Positions 28,261-36,093 of a stretch of 60,816 bases of DNA are shown piece by piece. Origin of the DNA: Caldilineaceae bacterium (GTDB taxonomy: Bacteria > Chloroflexota > Anaerolineae > Caldilineales > Caldilineaceae); the NCBI GenBank assembly GCA_018003515.1, contig JAGNDO010000006.1, positions 1-60,816 of the forward strand, written 5' to 3'. The position numbers and the translations under genes were made by a program. The notes under the pieces are model-generated. The model saw only the letters and a program-made list of their open reading frames with translations. It had not been told where the DNA came from and searched no databases. Each line of letters opens with the position of its first letter. Positions within the stretch are counted from its first letter, which is position 1.

Positions 28261-30066
28261 TCAGCCAGACGTCTCCTTTTTGTTGCGTGGGCCAAAGCGC
28301 CGCGCAAAGCGAACCTCTTGGCGATAGGGATAGATGTCGATCACCTCGCCGGCGGCGTTGGTCGCCTGCATGCGCTGCCAGAAATCCGCCGTGTAGATCT
28401 CGCTGTGGTTGCGCTCCATCACCGCTCGCAAGGGCTTGGGGAACCAGAGAAAGGTGCGGAACTCTTCGGGAAAGACATCCCCCGGCCGCACGGTGTACCA
28501 GGGCTGGGCCGACATCTCCTCGTAGTCGTTGCGGGCCTCCGGCATCACCCGGAAGATGCATTCATCCAGCCCGCACAATTCATCGTAGTCGTAAAAGACC
28601 ACCCGGCCATGCCGGGTGACGCCAAAATTCTTGATCAGCAGATCTCCCGGAAAGATGTTGGCCGCGGCCAGTTCCCGGATGGCGTTGCCATACTCAATGA
28701 TGGCCTCGGTTGCTCGTTCGATGTGCATCTCCTTGATGTAGAGATCCAGGGGGTAGAGTCGCCGCTCCGAGTAAAGATGCGAAATGATCACCTCTCGATC
28801 ACAGATAGTGACCGTGTCAGCGGCATATTTTTGCAGCTCTTCGATCAACTCCGGCGAAAAGCGATCCCGGTTGAAGGTCAAATACTCGAATTCTTGCGCA
28901 TCCACCAGCCGCCCGGCCCGGTCGTGGCGGAAGACCATCTTGTAGCGATCCTTGACCTGCTGGCGGGTGGCCGTCTTGGGCGGGTCGAAGCGGTCCTTGA
29001 TGATCTTGAAGACCCGGTCATAGGAGGGCAGGCTGAAGCAGATCATCACCATGCCCTTGGTGCCCCGGGCAATCTCGAATTTATCTGTGGAATTTTGCAG
29101 ATGGCGATAGAGATTGCGATAGAGCAACGTCTTGCCATGTTTGTTGTAACCCAGGGCAATATACAACTCGGCCACGGATTTCATGGGCATCAGCGTTTTG
29201 AGAAAGCCCACCATGTCGCTGGGCCGATCCGTTTCCACCTGAAAATAGGAGCGGGTGAAGCTAAAAATGGTGCTGGTATCGTTCTCGCTCAAAAGCACAC
29301 AGTCAACCACAAGCCCCTCGTCCATGTTGATCAAGGGCAGGACAATGGGCATGATCCGGTTGCCCCAACGCATACGCCCGACCAAATAGGCCGCCTTGCC
29401 CCGATAGAAGATCGATTTTACCATTTCGATGGCGCTGTAGTCCGGGGAACCCCACTTATCCGTCAAATGTTGGATCACCGTGTCGGCGATGTGGCGCAGA
29501 TCTTCTTCAAGATTGACATAGGGAACAGTGAAGGGATAGTCGGCCAGGATGGCCTGAAAGATCGCATGGCTGGTTTGGGTCTTGGCATAACGGCGATAGA
29601 CCGGCGTCTCGTCCCCGGTGGAGAGATACTCGGCATCAAACCAGACAAACTCAATACGGGGATCGACACCCACGGTCACAAAGAGCCGCCGGGTCACAGA
29701 GTTAAAGAAGGTTTCCGCCAGTTCCAGATCGTTGCGCAGTATGATCATGCGGGTATAGATCTGCTTCATCTCCATCCACACCAGCTTGTTGGTCACTTCG
29801 CTGCCCAGATCCGCCTGAATCTGGGCCAATAAAGGGGTCAATATCTTGGAATAGAGATCGAGCCGTTCCACCGAATCCGCCTGGACGCCTTTCCAGTCCC
29901 GCTCTTCAAAACGCCGTTTGGCCCGGCGCGCAAAGGCCTTGAACTGGCTATGATAGTCGGCAAACGCATCCAAAATCGCCAGGCTGGCATTGCGGGCCAG
30001 CTTGCCGTGGTGGATATTTTCGATGGAGCCGGAAAGCACAGCTTCCGGTTGTTGGCTAAAACTCAT
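28261..30066 (-). CDS. aceK: Isocitrate dehydrogenase kinase/phosphatase
   Basis: AceK switches isocitrate dehydrogenase off and on by phosphorylation, which directs isocitrate into the glyoxylate bypass. 601 residues from ATG 30066 with AGGAGATC upstream, close to the family's usual 570-600. Family stretches are clear along the whole length: RNDLELAETFFNSVTRR, EFVWFDAEYLS, GVTRHGRVVFYDYDE (catalytic region), and an ending with PWYTVRPGDVFPEEFRTFL and PRPLRAVM-like KPLRAVMERNH. It ends facing the GGDEF/HD-GYP gene (convergent, 32 bases apart). No aceA, aceB or icd lies nearby. AceK is mainly a proteobacterial protein, so horizontal origin is possible. Confidence 0.95.
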   Translation of the reverse strand: MSFSQQPEAVLSGSIENIHHGKLARNASLAILDAFADYHSQFKAFARRAKRRFEERDWKGVQADSVERLDLYSKILTPLLAQIQADLGSEVTNKLVWMEMKQIYTRMIILRNDLELAETFFNSVTRRLFVTVGVDPRIEFVWFDAEYLSTGDETPVYRRYAKTQTSHAIFQAILADYPFTVPYVNLEEDLRHIADTVIQHLTDKWGSPDYSAIEMVKSIFYRGKAAYLVGRMRWGNRIMPIVLPLINMDEGLVVDCVLLSENDTSTIFSFTRSYFQVETDRPSDMVGFLKTLMPMKSVAELYIALGYNKHGKTLLYRNLYRHLQNSTDKFEIARGTKGMVMICFSLPSYDRVFKIIKDRFDPPKTATRQQVKDRYKMVFRHDRAGRLVDAQEFEYLTFNRDRFSPELIEELQKYAADTVTICDREVIISHLYSERRLYPLDLYIKEMHIERATEAIIEYGNAIRELAAANIFPGDLLIKNFGVTRHGRVVFYDYDELCGLDECIFRVMPEARNDYEEMSAQPWYTVRPGDVFPEEFRTFLWFPKPLRAVMERNHSEIYTADFWQRMQATNAAGEVIDIYPYRQEVRFARRFGPRNKKETSG

Positions 30067-30215
30067 GGGGATCTCCTGGAATGGGGTGGGGGGAGGCCAG
30101 TGGGCTGCCATGTAGAGAAGGGGTCGTGTAGGGTATACGACCCCTGGGCAGTGGTCTGATTTTAAGCGAGCTCTGTTGTGCCTGAGTCCCTATCCAATTG
30201 CGTACCCGTGCTGGG

Positions 30216-30614
30216 CTACCCAAGCCGCCCTCGCACCCGATGCGGCGGAAAGCGATGCTGGTTGCGGGCGAATTTGGTCGTCACAGCTTGGCTGACGTCG
30301 ATCTCTGCACTGTTGGCCAGCATCAGGCAATAGATCACCACATCGGCCAACTCATCCGCCAGGGCTGCACGGGCCACCGGGTCTGTGACCAAGGCCCGGC
30401 TCTCCTCCCCGCTCAACCACTGCACATGTTCCATGATCTCTGCCGCTTCAATGGCAATGCTCATGGCCAGGTTCTTGGGCGAGTGAAAAACGGCCCAGTC
30501 ACGCTCCGCCACGAATTGACGGCAGATCGCCCGCAGATCTTCGACGGTGGTGTGGGCGTCGTCTGGGAACAAGGCGTTGGGCTGGGGTTGCAGGTCAGGG
30601 GTGTTGTCGGTCAT
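30216..30614 (-). CDS. MazG-like nucleotide pyrophosphohydrolase
   Basis: 132 residues from ATG 30614 (AAAGAGAG upstream). All-alpha NTP pyrophosphatase of the MazG/dCTPase-like group, which hydrolyses NTPs or dNTPs to monophosphates. Seen: an N-terminal helix RDWAVFHSPKNLAMSIAIEAAEIMEH with the EAAEI metal-binding Glu residues, then DELADVVIYCLMLAN, giving the ExxE...ExxD pattern. The FHSPKNLAMSI phrase matches the dCTP pyrophosphatase-like subgroup. It precedes aceK on the same strand with a 150-base gap. Confidence 0.87.
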   Translation of the reverse strand: MTDNTPDLQPQPNALFPDDAHTTVEDLRAICRQFVAERDWAVFHSPKNLAMSIAIEAAEIMEHVQWLSGEESRALVTDPVARAALADELADVVIYCLMLANSAEIDVSQAVTTKFARNQHRFPPHRVRGRLG

Positions 30615-30675
30615 TTGCTCTCTTTCCGGGGAAGTTGGGGCAGCCCAGGGCCAGCGGTTTAGCGGCATCCATCAT

Positions 30676-30705
30676 TTGACAGAGATGATTGCGCGGGCGT
30701 ATGAT
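30676..30705 (+). promoter_or_regulatory. Promoter of the Phd/PIN operon
   Basis: TTGACA (30676-30681), an 18-base spacer and TATGAT (30700-30705). The -35 is perfect, the -10 is 5 of 6, and the operator palindrome starts at the next base. Confidence 0.8.
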
Positions 30706-30733
30706 TGTCTTGACCAAGATGTTGGTCAAGACA
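30706..30733 (+). promoter_or_regulatory. Operator palindrome of the Phd/PIN operon
   Basis: TGTCTTGACCA (30706-30716), a 6-base spacer, and TGGTCAAGACA (30723-30733): an 11-bp perfect inverted repeat that covers the expected transcription start, directly after the -10. Phd/YefM antitoxins repress their own operons by binding such palindromes, so this is probably the autoregulatory site. Confidence 0.8.
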
Positions 30734-30765
30734 GGGATGAATTAGCCTAAAAAGGGTAAACAAAT

Positions 30766-31242
30766 ATGAGAATTGTGTCAGTCAGCGACGCAAAACGTCA
30801 AATCAAAGATCTGGTGGAACAGGCAGCGGAACACGAACAGGTTTATTATATCACCCGCTACAGCCAAGCGCAGGCCGTCATGCTCGGTGTCGAACACTAT
30901 GAAAATCTCTTACAGCGTATGGCGAAACTCGAAGATGAAGTACGTCGGGTGTGGACTGCCGTTGAAGCCGAGGAGAGCGCCCCCCATGCCGACTCCTCCA
31001 GCGAATCGCTCGTGCTGCCCACCGCCGATGGGGGGTGGCGCACATTTTATCCTGCCCGGGCTGCGTCTCCCCAGGTACATGCTGCTATTCAGCGTGCGGC
31101 CAAGCTGGCGTGGCGACAGCGAGATTGGACCCCACAGCAGGGCGCAGAGGCAGGACGTCAATCCCTGGAACGCGCCCGCCAGAGAGCTATTGAGAACGGC
31201 ACAGCCATTGAACTTGAAGCCGAGGCCGCGTTGAATGACTGA
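30766..31242 (+). CDS. Phd/YefM-type antitoxin with extended C-terminus
   Basis: 158 residues. The N-terminal fold has the Phd/YefM pattern MRIVSVSDAKRQIKDLVEQA...VYYITRYSQAQAVMLGVEHYENLL, which binds DNA as a dimer. Family antitoxins are usually 75-95 residues. Here about 80 extra residues follow, first a Glu/Ser-rich linker and then WRTFYPARAASPQVH and a helical, charged C-terminus that should wrap the toxin. The gene overlaps the PIN gene by 8 bases, so translation is coupled. Promoter and palindromic operator lie just upstream. Confidence 0.87.
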   Translation: MRIVSVSDAKRQIKDLVEQAAEHEQVYYITRYSQAQAVMLGVEHYENLLQRMAKLEDEVRRVWTAVEAEESAPHADSSSESLVLPTADGGWRTFYPARAASPQVHAAIQRAAKLAWRQRDWTPQQGAEAGRQSLERARQRAIENGTAIELEAEAALND

Positions 31243-31723
31243 CGCCAGCCGTTCACCAACTCCACTGAATGTTCCCGGAAAAACACCTGTTCGGGCTGTA
31301 TTGGACACCAATGTGGTGATTGCGGCTCACCTGTCACGGAATCCGCACAGCCCCACCGTCGAACTGCTTGAGCGCTGGCTGGCCGGGGAGTTTGTCCAAC
31401 TTTACTCTGACGACACATTGATCGAGTTACAGGAGAAATTCCTGGAACGGCAGATTGACCCTGCATCTGCCGACCAATATACGGCCAATCTGCTCCGGTT
31501 TGGCGAATATGTCGAAGTTGCGCCAGACCAGATACAGACGGTTCTTGTCGCCGATCCGGACGATGACCTGATTTTGACCTGCGCTCTTGTCAGTGCCGCC
31601 ACCCATATTGTCACCTACGATCCCCATTTCGATGTCTTGGGCGGAGCCTACCACAGCATTCCTATCCTTGACGGTTTGCACTTTCTCTACGTTGTACGCG
31701 GTGACACGCCACCGGGAAGGTGA
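31235..31723 (+). CDS. PIN-domain toxin (putative RNase)
   Basis: 162-residue PIN-family protein of the COG1569-like type, expected to be a Mg-dependent RNase that blocks translation when freed from its antitoxin. The acidic active-site residues are in place: VLDTNVVIAA near the start (first Asp), a Glu in LIELQEKFLE, ADPDDDLILTCAL, and THIVTYDPHF. The start overlaps the end of the antitoxin gene by 8 bases. An upstream 18-residue Pro/Ser-rich extension precedes the PIN core; a later start is not obvious. Confidence 0.87.
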   Translation: MTDASRSPTPLNVPGKTPVRAVLDTNVVIAAHLSRNPHSPTVELLERWLAGEFVQLYSDDTLIELQEKFLERQIDPASADQYTANLLRFGEYVEVAPDQIQTVLVADPDDDLILTCALVSAATHIVTYDPHFDVLGGAYHSIPILDGLHFLYVVRGDTPPGR

Positions 31724-31734
31724 ATTACGCACCA

Positions 31735-31962
31735 TCACCCTGTTGATAGCTGATCGTAGACGGCATCTTCGTCATTCTCCCATACGCGGGCAAAAGCGGC
31801 TTCCGACTGCTGCATCGCGTCCCGCAGCAGGCCAAGATGCGACTCGTTCTCCCTCAGAACGGTGATCAGTAAAGGGGTATTGGGCTTCAGTGCAACCTCT
31901 GCGTCAAGCTGGATGTGTATCCCATCGAAATGCGCCGGTACAGTCATCAGAATTGTACTCAT
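31735..31962 (-). CDS. Small antitoxin-like protein without an adjacent toxin
   Basis: 75 residues from ATG 31962, beginning MSTILMTVPAHFDGIHIQLD and ending FARVWENDEDAVYDQL. The pattern (a short N-terminal beta region, PNTPLLITVL, then a linker and an acidic VWENDEDAVYD tail) matches small antitoxin-like proteins that in cyanobacteria and Chloroflexota usually precede a PIN or RelE toxin gene (general recollection). Here the place of the partner is taken by the convergent end of the PIN gene, 12 bases away, so it is an orphan or works with a distant toxin. Confidence 0.7.
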   Translation of the reverse strand: MSTILMTVPAHFDGIHIQLDAEVALKPNTPLLITVLRENESHLGLLRDAMQQSEAAFARVWENDEDAVYDQLSTG

Positions 31963-32061
31963 CTTCACTTCTCTCTGAAATATAGACCGTTCTTTCACGC
32001 CGGATGCCGAATGTTATTATACCACCGCGGCTTCTTCATCCGACGGCTGAATTCCTACCCC

Positions 32062-32553
32062 CTACCTCTCCAAACAGAAAACCATGTAATCCAGCGGAGA
32101 CGTGGGCACGCCCAGCGTCCACAGCACCGGGGAGATCTGGCTGCGATGCTCGGTGGCGTGGTTGATCACGTGTTGCAGCAGATCGCCCAGGATCATGGTT
32201 CCCTGAACACCCCGTGTGTTGCTAAACGTGACCGTGCGCTGCAAGTCCCCCTCGGTGAGGGAGCCTACGTAGGTCTGAAATTCTGCGTTGATGGGTAGCC
32301 AGCGGGCCTTGACCGTGGCAAAGTCCGGGAAGTCAGCGGCGTTCAACATGCCCGCCGGGCTGCTGCCGTGGATGCGGGAGAGCCAGATCCACTCCGCACT
32401 CATGCTGTGGACCAGGGCACTGTGTACGGATCCCCAGAACGATCCCCGGTCCACGAAGTAATCCTCTGCGGACAACTGCTCCACCTGGGGGAAGACCCGA
32501 TCCCAGGCCCACTGGTTATAGGCAAATAGACGACGCATTCGATCGACAGACAT
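32062..32553 (-). CDS. DinB-family protein
   Basis: 163 residues forming a four-helix bundle with the DinB metal-binding histidines: FAYNQWAWDRVF, LVHSMSAEWIWLSRIHG (first His) and LLQHVINHATEHRSQI (the HxxxH pair). DinB/YfiT proteins are metal-dependent thiol transferases or hydrolases of mostly unknown substrate. The best known use bacillithiol or mycothiol, but nothing here shows which thiol. It lies 77 bases downstream of the Gfo/Idh dehydrogenase on the same strand, with a GGGGGAGG palindrome between. Confidence 0.88.
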   Translation of the reverse strand: MSVDRMRRLFAYNQWAWDRVFPQVEQLSAEDYFVDRGSFWGSVHSALVHSMSAEWIWLSRIHGSSPAGMLNAADFPDFATVKARWLPINAEFQTYVGSLTEGDLQRTVTFSNTRGVQGTMILGDLLQHVINHATEHRSQISPVLWTLGVPTSPLDYMVFCLER

Positions 32554-32590
32554 AGGTCAAGCCTCCTTTTTCTGATTTGCGGCGATCTGG

Positions 32591-32626
32591 CCCCTCCCCC
32601 AATCTGGGGGAGGTTGGGAGGGGGTA
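32591..32626. repeat. Short C/G palindrome (CCTCCCCC...GGGGGAGG)
   Basis: CCTCCCCC-AATCT-GGGGGAGG (32593-32613), followed by TTGGGAGGGGG. It is a short member of the same family as the elements at 40511 and 43412. Confidence 0.75.
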
Positions 32627-32630
32627 GGGC

Positions 32631-33650
32631 TTATGCTTGAATTTCATCCACCCGTACGGGGCGGCCTAAATGTTGTGATTGGGTGGCGGCCAGGGTGATT
32701 TGCAGGGCGGCCCGGGCATCGGTCGGCCCACAGTGGGGGGATCGATCCGTGCGTACACACTCCACAAAATCATCGATCTGGGCCGTGTAGGCCGGGCCAA
32801 AGCGCTCCAAAAAGTAGGGAACCACGTCGTGGGTGACCCCGGCGGGGGTCAATATCAGCAGGGGGGTCTCCTGCAAATAGCCCACCCGCAAGGCCCCCTC
32901 GGTCCCCACAATTTCGCATTGGATGTCATAGCCATAGCGCGCATTGCGGCTGGCCTCCATAAAACCCAGCCCGCCCCGGCTGAAGTTGGCCAGGATCATG
33001 GCATTGTCCACATCCCCCACCTGGGCCAATTCTGGATAGACCAGCACCCGGCCCTGGGCATAGACCTGCTCCACCTCGTCGCCCATCAGCCAGCGGCAGA
33101 CATCCGCATCGTGGATGCCCATGTCCACGATGATGCCGCCACTTTTGGCCGGGTCGGCGTACTCCAGGCTGGTGCGGAAGGGGTCCCGGCTGATAGAGCG
33201 GATGGTCACAGGCTCCCCGATCACCCCGGCGTCGATCTGGCTCTTGGCGGCCCGAAAGCCCCGGTCAAAGCGGCGCATGAAGCCGATCTGGAAGGCCACG
33301 CCGGCCCTGTTCACCCCGGCCACCATGCGGTCCGTGTCGGCCAGGGTGAGGGCGGTGGGCTTTTCGCAGAAGATGGCCTTGCCGGCCTGGGCGGCGGCCA
33401 TCACAACCTCGGCATGGGTGCTGGTGGGGGTGGTGACCAAGACGGCCTGGAGATCCGGGTGGGCCAAGAGATCGTGATAGTCCGTGTAGGCCGTGACCCC
33501 GGTGAACTGACCGGCAAGCGTGGCGGCTACGTCTCCGGCCACATCGCACACGGCCACCAGTCGGGCATGGTCGATGCGCTGGGCCACGTGCTTGCTGTAG
33601 ATCTGGCCCATGCGCCCCAGACCGATCACACCGATGTTGAGTGTAGACAT
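32631..33650 (-). CDS. Gfo/Idh/MocA oxidoreductase (myo-inositol 2-dehydrogenase-like)
   Basis: 339-residue NAD(P)-dependent sugar or inositol dehydrogenase. The Rossmann motif GVIGLGRMG is at the N-terminus, the catalytic-site CEKPTALT near residue 95, and the C-terminal domain has GGIIVDMGIHDADVCRWLMG with the expected Asp and His. The overall pattern is closest to inositol 2-dehydrogenases (IolG-like), but other sugars are possible. AAGGAACCC precedes the ATG. The gene starts 9 bases after the P-loop kinase stop, so the two are cotranscribed with the class V aminotransferase. Confidence 0.87.
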   Translation of the reverse strand: MSTLNIGVIGLGRMGQIYSKHVAQRIDHARLVAVCDVAGDVAATLAGQFTGVTAYTDYHDLLAHPDLQAVLVTTPTSTHAEVVMAAAQAGKAIFCEKPTALTLADTDRMVAGVNRAGVAFQIGFMRRFDRGFRAAKSQIDAGVIGEPVTIRSISRDPFRTSLEYADPAKSGGIIVDMGIHDADVCRWLMGDEVEQVYAQGRVLVYPELAQVGDVDNAMILANFSRGGLGFMEASRNARYGYDIQCEIVGTEGALRVGYLQETPLLILTPAGVTHDVVPYFLERFGPAYTAQIDDFVECVRTDRSPHCGPTDARAALQITLAATQSQHLGRPVRVDEIQA

Positions 33651-33659
33651 AAGGGTTCC

Positions 33660-34079
33660 TTATTCGTGGCTGATGCCGCCGGTGGGGGTGGCCGGGGGCA
33701 GGGGAGTTGAGGCGTGGGGGATCTGCGCACGGTGCAAAAAATCCAGGGCCAGGGCCAAGGTGTCGGTTGCGGCGATGGCGGAGGTGTCGATGGTCAGATC
33801 CGCCGCGGCCCGGGCGTGGGCCAGCCGCTGTTGCTCGACCTCCACATTGGCCTGATTCCAGGTCACATCCGGGCGGCGCTGCCGCTGCATGGCCAGGTTG
33901 ACATCCAAATGGATCAGGACCGCCGGGGGCCGTATCCGTCGCCACAGATCCTGCACCTGGGTATGCTCCTGGCTCACCGAGCGAGCGTCGTATCCCGCCT
34001 CGCGCAGATTCTTCACCAGGGTAGACTTGCCCGATGCGCTGACCCCAACGACTTTGACAAGTGGCAGATCTGTGGTCAT
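33660..34079 (-). CDS. Small P-loop kinase-like ATPase
   Basis: 139 residues from ATG 34079. Walker A is GVSASGKSTLVKNLREAGYD at the N-terminus. LIHLDVNLAMQRQRRP, QQRLAHARAAADLTIDTSA and a C-terminal ALDFLHRA follow, as in adenylylate, uridylate or dephospho-CoA-type kinases with a lid and an R-rich segment. The substrate is not evident. It lies between a class V aminotransferase and a Gfo/Idh dehydrogenase on the same strand, which suggests a role in the same small-molecule pathway. A 56-bp perfect palindrome lies just upstream of its start. Confidence 0.75.
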   Translation of the reverse strand: MTTDLPLVKVVGVSASGKSTLVKNLREAGYDARSVSQEHTQVQDLWRRIRPPAVLIHLDVNLAMQRQRRPDVTWNQANVEVEQQRLAHARAAADLTIDTSAIAATDTLALALDFLHRAQIPHASTPLPPATPTGGISHE

Positions 34080-34089
34080 CTGTCTCCAA

Positions 34090-34145
34090 TATCGAGTAAT
34101 GCGTATCGAGTATCCCGCGGGATACTCGATACGCATTACTCGATA
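34090..34145. repeat. 56-bp perfect palindrome
   Basis: Bases 34090-34145 equal their own reverse complement (28 + 28, no loop; centre CCCG|CGGG). Within each half TATCGAGTA occurs twice. It covers the last codons and stop of the aminotransferase gene and the leader of the P-loop kinase gene. It can act as an intercistronic hairpin. Confidence 0.95.
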
Positions 34146-35251
34146 AAATCATCTATCGACACGAACAATCTTTCCAGATCCGCAAGCGTACATTCACCCA
34201 TGTGGCCGATGCGGATGGCTTTGCCCTTGAAGGGGCCGTAGCCGTCGGAAACCTCCATGTTCTGTTTGCTCAGATAATCGTTGAGAGCCTGAATATCCAT
34301 GCCCCGGCTGTTGGTGATCTGGGTCACCGTGGGCGAGCGGTAGCCTTCCTCCGCGCCCAGGGCGAAGCCCCGGCTTTGCGCCCACGCTTGGGTGCGCTGG
34401 GCCAGGGCGTGGTGACGGGCGAAGCGTTCGCCCAATCCCTCGGCAAAGATGTGGTCCAACTGCACACTCAGCGCCCGCATCAGCGAGATGGCGGGGGTGG
34501 CCGGGGTGGTACTCTTGACCAAATACTTCTCCAAAGTCACAAAGTCAAAGTACCATCCTCGCCCCGTCACCCTCTGGGCCTTGGCCAGCAGGCGGTCACT
34601 GACCGCGGCAAAGGCCAACCCGGGCGGCACGGCCAAGGCCTTCTGCGACGAGGTCAGACAGAGATCCAGCCCCCACTCGTCAAAGGGGATGCGGGTGCCG
34701 CTAAAGGACGAAACCGCATCCACCAGGATCAACGTCTCCGGGCTGACGGCGCGCACAGCCGCCGCGATCTCGGCCACGGGGGCCATGACCCCGGTGCTGG
34801 TCTCGTTGTGGACCACGGTGATGGCCTCCACCGGGCCGTCGGCCAGGGCGGACTTCAGAGCTTCGGCTGCCTGATCTGGTTTGAGGGCAGTACCCCAGGG
34901 CACATCGACCCGCACGGCTTGCTTGCCGCAGCCTACGGCCACCTCGTGCCAGCGCTGGCCAAAGGCTCCGCTGACAAAGCAGAGTACCAGGTCTTGCACG
35001 GCGTTGCGGATGGCGGCTTCCTGCATCCCCGTGCCGCTGGATGCCACCACATAGACCCGGCTTTTGGTGAAAAAGAGCTGGCGCAACTGCTCCTGAATTT
35101 TGGCAAAGAGCGCCTCGAACTCGTCCGAGCGATGGCCGATCATGGGGAGGGTTTGGGCGGCCAAGACATCCGGCAGCACATCCGTGGGGCCGGGGATAAA
35201 GAGGACGTTGGCAGGTTTTTCGGTGTGGATTGGGTTGGTTTTTGTTGGCAT
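34136..35251 (-). CDS. Class V aminotransferase (alanine-glyoxylate / serine-pyruvate type)
   Basis: 371 residues from ATG 35251 (MPTKTNP). The family start is visible as LFIPGPTDVLPDVLAAQ and the substrate or PLP region as VYVVASSGTGMQEAAIRN. LILVDAVSSFSGTRIPFDEW contains the PLP-nitrogen-binding Asp, and TSSQKALAVPPGLAF contains the PLP lysine near residue 204. Such enzymes interconvert alanine, serine, glyoxylate and pyruvate, or act as phosphoserine or 2-aminoethylphosphonate transaminases. The SSQKALAVPPG form fits the AGXT/serine-pyruvate group. No clear ribosome-binding site is seen; the leader consists of ATCAACCA repeats. Its last codons lie inside a palindrome. Confidence 0.9.
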   Translation of the reverse strand: MPTKTNPIHTEKPANVLFIPGPTDVLPDVLAAQTLPMIGHRSDEFEALFAKIQEQLRQLFFTKSRVYVVASSGTGMQEAAIRNAVQDLVLCFVSGAFGQRWHEVAVGCGKQAVRVDVPWGTALKPDQAAEALKSALADGPVEAITVVHNETSTGVMAPVAEIAAAVRAVSPETLILVDAVSSFSGTRIPFDEWGLDLCLTSSQKALAVPPGLAFAAVSDRLLAKAQRVTGRGWYFDFVTLEKYLVKSTTPATPAISLMRALSVQLDHIFAEGLGERFARHHALAQRTQAWAQSRGFALGAEEGYRSPTVTQITNSRGMDIQALNDYLSKQNMEVSDGYGPFKGKAIRIGHMGECTLADLERLFVSIDDFIE

Positions 35252-35322
35252 AATGTTTGTGGGTTGATTAGTTGATTGGTTGATTGAAACAGATTCGTGC
35301 AGATTCGAGGATGAAATCTGCA

Positions 35323-36093
35323 TCACAACGGGAAACTAACCTGCATCCGGCGCACGTCGTTGGGCCGGTCTTGGTGGTTGATTTTGATGACCAACACCGT
35401 GGCATCATCCTGGGGGCGGCCTGAATCCAAACGCAGGGCTTCGGCCAGGATGCCATCGGCCAAGGCCTGGGCGGAGAGCTGGTTCTCCCCATCCAGCCGG
35501 GCCAGCAGGGCGGCCAGGGGCATGCTGCCCCCGCTACGCGCCCCGGCGCTGTGGATGCCATCGGTGAAGACGACCAGGGTGATGGGGGCGGCCAAGGGCA
35601 TTTCGGTGATGGCCGGCTTGGTGTTGGGGTAGATACCGATGGCTTCGGTACTCTCGTCCAGCCAGATGATCTCCTGGCCTCGGCGCAACCAGACCGGGCA
35701 GCGGCTGTTGCGGCTGATCACCATGGTGCGGGTGGCCATGTCGATGCTGACAATGTGCAACTCGGCACTGACTTTGCCACCCCGGTGGGTGCGCAAATAG
35801 TCGTGGGTGGCCCGGGCCACCGCCCCATCTCGCACCCCTTCGGCCAAGAGGCTGATGGCCTTGCGTACCACAATGTTGCTGATGGTCTTGGCGCTATGCC
35901 CGCTGCGTTGACCATCGGCCACCACCACGCTCAACCCGCCGTGGGGACGCTCGACGATCTCCACCGTGTCGCCGCTTTCGCTGGTGGCATATTTGCCCAC
36001 TTTGGCCACGGCCAGATCAACAGCCAGATCGACAGTCACGAGAAGAGGAGGGGGGGCGGGGCTGTTCGGGTCATCTGCAAAAAGGAGGGTCAT
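35323..36093 (-). CDS. SpoIIE/PP2C-type serine phosphatase (RsbX-like)
   Basis: 256 residues from ATG 36093, which overlaps the hybrid kinase stop by ATGA, so translation is coupled. The PP2C fold is seen as [21 protein letters not shown] (metal-binding Asp, with GQRSGHS in place of the usual GDGxGHG), [12 protein letters not shown], and [14 protein letters not shown] at the end. No sensory domain precedes it, which recalls RsbX, the feedback phosphatase of partner-switching modules. It probably removes phosphate from a STAS protein such as the two encoded upstream in this cluster (inference). Transcribed with the hybrid histidine kinase. Confidence 0.85.
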   Translation of the reverse strand: MTLLFADDPNSPAPPPLLVTVDLAVDLAVAKVGKYATSESGDTVEIVERPHGGLSVVVADGQRSGHSAKTISNIVVRKAISLLAEGVRDGAVARATHDYLRTHRGGKVSAELHIVSIDMATRTMVISRNSRCPVWLRRGQEIIWLDESTEAIGIYPNTKPAITEMPLAAPITLVVFTDGIHSAGARSGGSMPLAALLARLDGENQLSAQALADGILAEALRLDSGRPQDDATVLVIKINHQDRPNDVRRMQVSFPL

